From positions 1 to 25,212 of the forward strand of contig JAHEXS010000004.1 of assembly GCA_023252015.1 (NCBI GenBank): a stretch of 25,212 nt of DNA. The letters run 5' to 3'. This DNA comes from Candidatus Nitrosotenuis sp. GTDB lineage: Archaea > Thermoproteota > Nitrososphaeria > Nitrososphaerales > Nitrosopumilaceae. The notes below the pieces were generated by a model. It was not told the origin of the DNA. It saw only the letters and a program-made list of their open reading frames with translations, and searched no databases. Positions 20,042-25,212 of the stretch are shown piece by piece. Within the stretch, counting starts at the first letter, position 1. Each line of letters begins with the position of its first letter. Both the position numbers and the translations under genes were made by a program.

Positions 20042-22722
20042 ATTCGGATTATTCCATGTTCCATCAGATACTGGATTCCTTTAACAAAATCAGCGTTTCC
20101 TATTTTGCCTTCTGCCCACCAGCTTGCGTTGGTTTTAACCCAAGACGGGATTTTTTGTTCGGTATCTTGTGAGTGAGAGATTTTTAGGATTTTTTGCTCA
20201 CCCAAATATTCAAGTCCCTTTGTAAAATCAGAATCAGAAACATTACCTTTGGACCACGACTCGGCACTGCTTTTAATCCAGTCTGGAATCACTAGTGACT
20301 CATTTTCTAGAATTGACGGGATTTCATCCAATGCGACTACGCTTATTCCGTTTGACTTGAGATCATCTAGCATGGCATCTAAGAACTGGAGTTTGCTTGA
20401 ATCAACTTCGTTTTTAGATACCTTCCCATCCTTGGCAGCGAAGTCCTGAGATTGCAGGCTAACCACAGCATAACCATACTGGCTTATGTTGAACTTTATT
20501 TTGGTCAACGCCTTTTGTGGTATGGTTCCAGTGTAAAATGGGTCATCATCCATCAAATTTGTAAACAGCGATGTACTTGGAATATGCTTTAGCGAATCAG
20601 TGTAAGGCGGAGCATCCCTTACAATACTTGCGCTAAAGTAAGGTATGTTGTTTTGGGCAGTAGCTTCAATTGTTTCCTTGTTAAACGAGTCAAGTGGAGG
20701 CACGAACATGGCAGGTTTTACCCGCAGCACTTGGAATATCTTGTCGTTTGTTTTTTGGATGCTAGCTGCCTGTTTTTCTTTGTTATATGCAGCATGATCA
20801 ACGGATTCCCATCCCCTGTTTGCTATTCTGATAAGAGGTGTCTCGCTTTGGATTTTTTCTTTTATCAGATTAACTACTTTTGGATCACTGCCAAAGAATT
20901 TCCCAATTACGCTAATTGTGAGCGGAGTGTTTTTTTCTCCAAATTTACTGATTGCCGCATTCTGTACGTCGTTTAGATAGAAATCCTGAATGTTATCCAT
21001 TCTAAATGCGACACAGTTACAAGTTAGGGGCTTTTTTGGTTTGTCACTAGTCGATTGTTTTTGCGGCACTGGTTTATCAAACGAACTTATTTCGTCAATT
21101 GTCACTATTTTGAGCCCTTGATTTCTTACTTTGTCTATTAGTAATCCTAGTTGTTGTATGTGAGTTTGATTGACTTTGTTCTGGTATGCTCCATCGGAAT
21201 ATGTAGAGAATTCGTGTGGATGCATCATGACTACTGCATACCCATAATTGAACAAACTTTCGTTTATCCCATCAAGCACTTTGTCTATTGATTGAACTTT
21301 CCAATTCGCTTCTTGCCTATCAGGTATTGAGGTTTGTGTAGCGGCAGGAAAATAGTAAAAGCCGGATTTTTGGAACAGAGGAGGCTGTCCAGTTGATGTA
21401 CGAGAGCTGATTTGCGTGAAATTATTTTGCTTTAGTATGGCAATCGTGTCATCGTTGTACAGGTTTTCTGGTGGAATGAATGTAGTTGGGGTGACACCAA
21501 GCATGTCATGAATTTTTTTGTTTGATTTTGTAAGGTCATCTGCCTGCTGGTCTTTTGGCAGCGAAGTCATTGTCCTATGCGTCCAACTGTGGTTTGCAAC
21601 TTCCAGATCAAAGTTTTCATCTGTGAGCGCGCCCTTAATGAGAGGCACTAATTTTGGATCATCGCCAAACGCATTTGCAATTATTCCGATCGTAAGACTT
21701 GTTTGTTTTTGCTCAAACATATTGAGAATGTCGATTTGAGCGCCATTTAGAAAATAGTCTTGAATGTCATCGAGTCGAAACGCTACGCAATTACAATTTA
21801 GGTATTCTGAATTTAGATCAGGATTATGTAGGTAAATTTTGAAAACATTTTCAGATCCAGATATGGTGATTTTCTTTGAGGCGACAGTAGTTAGATTACC
21901 ATCAGCGGATTTTGATTTTATGTACAAGTCATAGTTGCCGACTTTGAGATTTGCAAATCCTGCAAGTCCTTTATCAGATACTGATGAGTCTCCAAGTTTG
22001 TTTTTCTTGCTATCATATAATTGCGCAACAAATTCTCCATCAGATTTACCGACCTTTGCTTTTGTCGTATTGTATATTTCGACTGTGATTAGGTTATCCA
22101 CTATTGTAGGCCATTTCGTTACAACTTTGAGTTCCTGAGCAACATTTGGTTGTAGTTTTATTGGTGTTTGGACATATTTCAGACCTGGCCCCAAAGAAAC
22201 TTCGGCATAATAGTAATCAGTGTCTTTTATGGTTGGATATAGCCACATTCTAAGAGTCTGACCATTTTCATCAGTTCCAGAATAGCCCCAAATCTTCCCA
22301 TCAAACGATTTCATCCAAACTCCTGCATTTGCAAGCGGGGTCTCACCGTCACTATAAAAAACAGAGAGGCGTAATCCGCCAGTATTTTTTATTATTATTT
22401 CGATTTTGTCCTGACTTTTTTGTAGATCAATAAATGCCGCATCCCCATAGAGATTATTCATGTACACTTCAAACTTGTACTTGTGTCCTAACGGTAATGA
22501 ATTAATCATAAATGGGTTATCGAGAATCGAGGTAATTTCTTTGAACGGCACGTTTGTGAAATCCCGATACACTTTGATGGACAAGCTGTCAGGTGTCACT
22601 CTATCGCCATTTTCGTTTTTTATGGTGACCTCGACGGAACCGGTGTTCTGTTCTTGATATGACGTTACTGGAATGAAAATTAAAAATGCAATTGCCAAAA
22701 AAAATACACTAGTTTTAATCAT
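20038..22722 (-). CDS. Secreted tandem polysaccharide-deacetylase (NodB-like) protein, second domain inactive
   Basis: An 894-residue exported protein from ATG 22722; the upstream ATG 22761 is less likely because the TATA box TTATAAAA lies within that extension. A signal peptide (MIKTSVFFLAIAFLIFIPVT) precedes about 280 residues of Ig-like beta domains. NodB domain 1 (about 312-540) keeps the metal and catalytic residues: D318-D319 (FRLDDIQDY), H378 and H382 (HSWTH), H501 and H503 (HPHEF). NodB domain 2 (about 570-800) has lost them: D576-N577, RGWES for HSWTH, LQSQDF for MHPHEF. Two Trp-rich modules close the protein (from 812 and 858), as in the cupredoxin. It should remove acetyl groups from surface or exported sugars. 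A glycosyltransferase gene lies about 1 kb away. Confidence 0.88.
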   Translation of the reverse strand: MIKTSVFFLAIAFLIFIPVTSYQEQNTGSVEVTIKNENGDRVTPDSLSIKVYRDFTNVPFKEITSILDNPFMINSLPLGHKYKFEVYMNNLYGDAAFIDLQKSQDKIEIIIKNTGGLRLSVFYSDGETPLANAGVWMKSFDGKIWGYSGTDENGQTLRMWLYPTIKDTDYYYAEVSLGPGLKYVQTPIKLQPNVAQELKVVTKWPTIVDNLITVEIYNTTKAKVGKSDGEFVAQLYDSKKNKLGDSSVSDKGLAGFANLKVGNYDLYIKSKSADGNLTTVASKKITISGSENVFKIYLHNPDLNSEYLNCNCVAFRLDDIQDYFLNGAQIDILNMFEQKQTSLTIGIIANAFGDDPKLVPLIKGALTDENFDLEVANHSWTHRTMTSLPKDQQADDLTKSNKKIHDMLGVTPTTFIPPENLYNDDTIAILKQNNFTQISSRTSTGQPPLFQKSGFYYFPAATQTSIPDRQEANWKVQSIDKVLDGINESLFNYGYAVVMMHPHEFSTYSDGAYQNKVNQTHIQQLGLLIDKVRNQGLKIVTIDEISSFDKPVPQKQSTSDKPKKPLTCNCVAFRMDNIQDFYLNDVQNAAISKFGEKNTPLTISVIGKFFGSDPKVVNLIKEKIQSETPLIRIANRGWESVDHAAYNKEKQAASIQKTNDKIFQVLRVKPAMFVPPLDSFNKETIEATAQNNIPYFSASIVRDAPPYTDSLKHIPSTSLFTNLMDDDPFYTGTIPQKALTKIKFNISQYGYAVVSLQSQDFAAKDGKVSKNEVDSSKLQFLDAMLDDLKSNGISVVALDEIPSILENESLVIPDWIKSSAESWSKGNVSDSDFTKGLEYLGEQKILKISHSQDTEQKIPSWVKTNASWWAEGKIGNADFVKGIQYLMEHGIIRI

Positions 22723-22749
22723 GATATCAGATATGCTGTATTTTTCTAA

Positions 22750-22757
22750 TTTTATAA
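22750..22757 (-). promoter_or_regulatory. TATA box of the deacetylase gene
   Basis: Minus-strand TTATAAAA is centred 31 bp before ATG 22722 and lies inside the codons of the longer frame from ATG 22761. It therefore supports the shorter start, with a leader of about 5 nt. Confidence 0.6.
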
Positions 22758-22840
22758 CCATAGCTAAAATCTCATGTCTAATTAACCAGTAAAACTAAAA
22801 CCCAGTGAAATAAAGACACGGATTAAAGATGAATCAGGCT

Positions 22841-22847
22841 TTTATAC
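22841..22847 (+). promoter_or_regulatory. TATA box of the 3D-domain gene
   Basis: TTTATAC is centred 24 bp before ATG 22868 and inside the longer frame from ATG 22829, so the shorter, leaderless start is preferred. Confidence 0.6.
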
Positions 22848-22867
22848 GTCAAAGCCAAAATAGGCAA

Positions 22868-23671
22868 ATGAGACAAATAATACTCGGTGCCATACTGTTT
22901 GGTCTTTTCGCATCGTTAATTCCAGCTTTAATGCAAACTGCAGACGCCGTAACAGTTAACAAGAAAATTTGTGGCGACAAATTATGCTCAGAGATAAAAG
23001 GAAAATCCTGTGCCAACGGTGAACTGCAAGACCCAATAAATAAAAAATGTCATCCGGGATCTTCAGGCTGGAGGATTACTGGATATTTTCTGCCACTAGA
23101 AAAAGACTATTCGAAGAATTCCCTGATTTCAGCTTATGTGCAAGGTGTAAAGAAAAACGGTTCTTTTGACTATGCAAAGAACAATTCAACGTATTATCTA
23201 AAGCAATTCAGGTCAACATTTCTCAAAGAAATAGCAGTCCAAGGCTCCGGAAAGACAAATGAAAACAAAATACTGCAAAGCTGGAAGGATGATTTTATTT
23301 CTCCAAATGGAGAAAAGACGAGATTCTACCATTACGGAAAATGTGCAATGACATTCTCAGGAATCTGTTTGCCTTTAGCGCAGAGTTCGCTTAATGAGCA
23401 AACAATAATGGTTGCGGTGACTGCTGGTAAAACAGACATGAGTGCTGGAGTAATTTCTCATGGAACAATATTACACATTCCAGACATTCCGTCGCCGTGG
23501 AATACAAGAATGTATTGGGCAACAGACATTGGAGAATGGAAAGACAAACACATCGACATATTCACAGGTTATGGAATTGCAGCAAGAGATGCGGCATTCA
23601 AAATAACCAAGCTATCGCCAAAAGAAAATAGCCGAGTATTGGCAGTAGGATTTAATGAAATCAAGCCATAG
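22868..23671 (+). CDS. Secreted 3D-domain (double-psi beta-barrel) protein
   Basis: A 267-residue protein from ATG 22868 (ATG 22829 would add 13 residues that contain the TATA box). The signal peptide is MRQIILGAILFGLFASLIPA, cut near TADA. A Cys-rich segment follows (ICGDKLCSE, KSCANGE, KKCHPG), probably two disulfides, and a second Cys pair sits in GKCAMTFSGICLPLA. The C-terminal part has the 3D signature ATDIGEWKDKHIDIFTGYG with D220 and D230, the acidic residues of MltA-like lytic transglycosylases and resuscitation-factor-like barrels; ITGYFLPLE is the barrel's first strand. These enzymes cut peptidoglycan, which archaea of this type lack, so the substrate may be another polysaccharide. 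It is divergent from the deacetylase gene. Confidence 0.8.
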   Translation: MRQIILGAILFGLFASLIPALMQTADAVTVNKKICGDKLCSEIKGKSCANGELQDPINKKCHPGSSGWRITGYFLPLEKDYSKNSLISAYVQGVKKNGSFDYAKNNSTYYLKQFRSTFLKEIAVQGSGKTNENKILQSWKDDFISPNGEKTRFYHYGKCAMTFSGICLPLAQSSLNEQTIMVAVTAGKTDMSAGVISHGTILHIPDIPSPWNTRMYWATDIGEWKDKHIDIFTGYGIAARDAAFKITKLSPKENSRVLAVGFNEIKP

Positions 23672-23685
23672 GAATTTACCTATTG

Positions 23686-25188
23686 TTACACTCTTTGTGC
23701 TCTAGTCCACTTTGCCTTAAGACCAAGAAACTCTTCAAGAATTGCTTTTAGCTGCAAAATATCAGTTAGCTGTTTGTATCCAATCACCAAAAACACAGAA
23801 TAAAGTATCATTTTCTTGTCATCCTTGTCCATTCGAACTGCCATTGCCGAAAGCAGGTACTGCATAGCTATGAACATTCCAAGTGTAAATGCAACATAGG
23901 AATAGTTCCCAATGATTAGTTGATAGACCGCAAAAGCTAAAACCATCAAACTTGCTGCAGGAATCAAAAGCATGTGAATTGCCATCAGAGGATATGAGAA
24001 TTTGTGCAGATACCCAAATCTAGGATTAAGTAAAACATCAGAGTGCCTTCTTAGTACTTGAAGATTTCCTCGGTACCATCTTTTTCGTTGCTTGTAAAAA
24101 TCATGCAGTTTCTGCGGTGCCTGAGTGTACGCGGTTGCCATGTTACTTGCGCTTACCACCATCCCAGATTTTAGAACCTTCAAGGTAGCATCAAAATCCT
24201 CAACTAATGTATCCTTGTGGTATGCCCCTGCTTCCTCAAGTTTGCTTTTCTTAAATGCCCCAAGAGCTCCTGGAACTATAGTGATTGCCCCAAAATAATC
24301 AAGGCCTCGTCTCATGATTTGTATGCCAGACAAATATTCTAACGCTTGGCACCAAGTAAGACAGTTAACCCTATTTCTGATTTTTATATTGCCTGCAACT
24401 GCGGCCACATTTTCGTGTGAAAAGGATTTTGCAATGTGTTTTAGTGCAGTGTAACCAATTATTGTATCTGCATCCAAAATTACAATTATTGAGCCGGTTG
24501 CATAAAGTAATCCTGCATTGAGTGCGGAGGCCTTGCCGCCATTTTCTTTGTGTACTACTTTGATTTTGTCTTTGTATTGTGATGCAATTTCCAATGTTGT
24601 GTCTTTGCTTCCATCATCAATTACTATGATTTCCTTGTCAGGATAATCTGTTGAAAGAAGGGATTCCAATGTAGTTCGAATGACTTTTTCTTCATTATAC
24701 GCAGGCACAAGCACGCTCATCTTCGGATATGAATCCGGTTCCTTTAGCAATGCCTCTTTTGAAATGCTTTTTATCGCAAGCGGAATAAAAAGCATGGTCT
24801 GCCAAAATGATAGGGTTAAACACCAGACAAAAATTGTTTGGATAATTGTCATAAATCCATTAGCATACCCGTCGTATGCAATTATTGTTCCAAGTGCAAA
24901 CGGCATTATCATTACAGTTATCGAATAAGAAGAGGCGCCACTACGTCCATAGGAATATTGTGATTTTGGTTCTCTCCACGTTATGATTGGATAGAAAACC
25001 ATCACAGATGCTACCAAAATTACAATGATACTGAGGTATGAAAGCACACTATAAGCAACAAATACAAGCAACGCAAAAATCGCAGATGCCAGTAGCACTA
25101 AAACAGGATCGGTTTTTGCCCGCACTGTTTTAATTTGGGTTTTTTGTTCCATCTGTGCTACTTTAGATTCTTCAGCAATTTGCGCCAT
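23686..25188 (-). CDS. Processive family-2 glycosyltransferase (PgaC/chitin-synthase-like)
   Basis: A membrane glycosyltransferase of at least 500 residues. Two helix pairs (about 28-68 and 90-140) precede the catalytic domain with all signature residues: VPAYNEE (161-167), D191-D192 (IDDGSKD), D239-x-D241 (LDADT), E330-D331 (LVEDFD) and QRKRW (367-371). The D,D,D,QxxRW set marks enzymes that build beta-linked chains such as poly-GlcNAc, chitin, hyaluronan or cellulose and push them across the membrane. Further helices follow the catalytic part. Its frame stays open through the window edge at 25212, so ATG 25188 may not be the true start. Nearby deacetylase and 3D-domain genes suggest a shared polysaccharide pathway. 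It converges with the 3D-domain gene, with 14 bp between. Confidence 0.9.
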   Translation of the reverse strand: MAQIAEESKVAQMEQKTQIKTVRAKTDPVLVLLASAIFALLVFVAYSVLSYLSIIVILVASVMVFYPIITWREPKSQYSYGRSGASSYSITVMIMPFALGTIIAYDGYANGFMTIIQTIFVWCLTLSFWQTMLFIPLAIKSISKEALLKEPDSYPKMSVLVPAYNEEKVIRTTLESLLSTDYPDKEIIVIDDGSKDTTLEIASQYKDKIKVVHKENGGKASALNAGLLYATGSIIVILDADTIIGYTALKHIAKSFSHENVAAVAGNIKIRNRVNCLTWCQALEYLSGIQIMRRGLDYFGAITIVPGALGAFKKSKLEEAGAYHKDTLVEDFDATLKVLKSGMVVSASNMATAYTQAPQKLHDFYKQRKRWYRGNLQVLRRHSDVLLNPRFGYLHKFSYPLMAIHMLLIPAASLMVLAFAVYQLIIGNYSYVAFTLGMFIAMQYLLSAMAVRMDKDDKKMILYSVFLVIGYKQLTDILQLKAILEEFLGLKAKWTRAQRV

Positions 25189-25212
25189 TTGTGGTAGAGG
25201 GGATTCTGTTTT

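Overview
The window looks like chromosomal DNA of an ammonia-oxidising-type archaeon (Nitrososphaerota, order Nitrosopumilales). The evidence is moderate GC, TATA boxes about 26 bp before start codons (leaderless transcripts), many TTG/GTG starts, almost no Shine-Dalgarno sites, small zinc-ribbon proteins, secreted cupredoxin and PKD proteins, and a tandem Trp-rich C-terminal module that I associate with secreted proteins of this lineage. The genus (something like Nitrosotenuis) is a guess from base composition. I see no rRNA, tRNA, CRISPR array or intact mobile element.

Layout. 1-3250: the edge of a divergent gene, an MFS transporter, a stretch of about 390 bp without a clear gene, a DUF5679 zinc protein, a hypothetical protein and a Fic-domain protein. 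3250-6260 (minus strand): a possible PD-(D/E)XK-like protein, a 40-residue Cys/His microprotein, a SNF2 helicase and a 56-residue zinc-ribbon microprotein, all read in one direction. 6345-11700: secreted proteins (seven PKD-like repeats; an Ig-like plus coiled-coil protein; a cupredoxin whose axial Met is Leu) around two small unknowns. 11700-14130: a SWIM-finger protein, a winged-helix protein, a two-TM membrane protein, and a PIN nuclease directly followed by a receiver domain whose phospho-Asp is Glu. 14164-16576: two oligopeptide-type ABC permeases with large ectodomains and no ATPase or binding protein nearby. 16573-19084 (minus): a small hypothetical, a membrane zinc-ribbon protein, a JAMM metalloprotease and an SbcC-like coiled-coil protein. 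19149-20041: a hairpin resembling the right end of an IS200/IS605 element, an SRPBCC protein and a small membrane protein. 20038-25212: a two-domain polysaccharide deacetylase with one dead domain, a secreted 3D-domain protein and a processive family-2 glycosyltransferase.

The best candidate for a coherent, poorly described system is the last block: synthase plus deacetylase plus 3D/double-psi barrel protein, which resembles the logic of bacterial poly-N-acetylglucosamine export loci but is built from archaeal parts. Other leads are the SNF2 helicase flanked by two microproteins, the PIN/pseudo-receiver pair under a 17-bp palindrome whose sequence and promoter spacing recur at a second gene, and the solitary IS605-like hairpin. 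Functions are inferred from motifs read by eye; no search was run.
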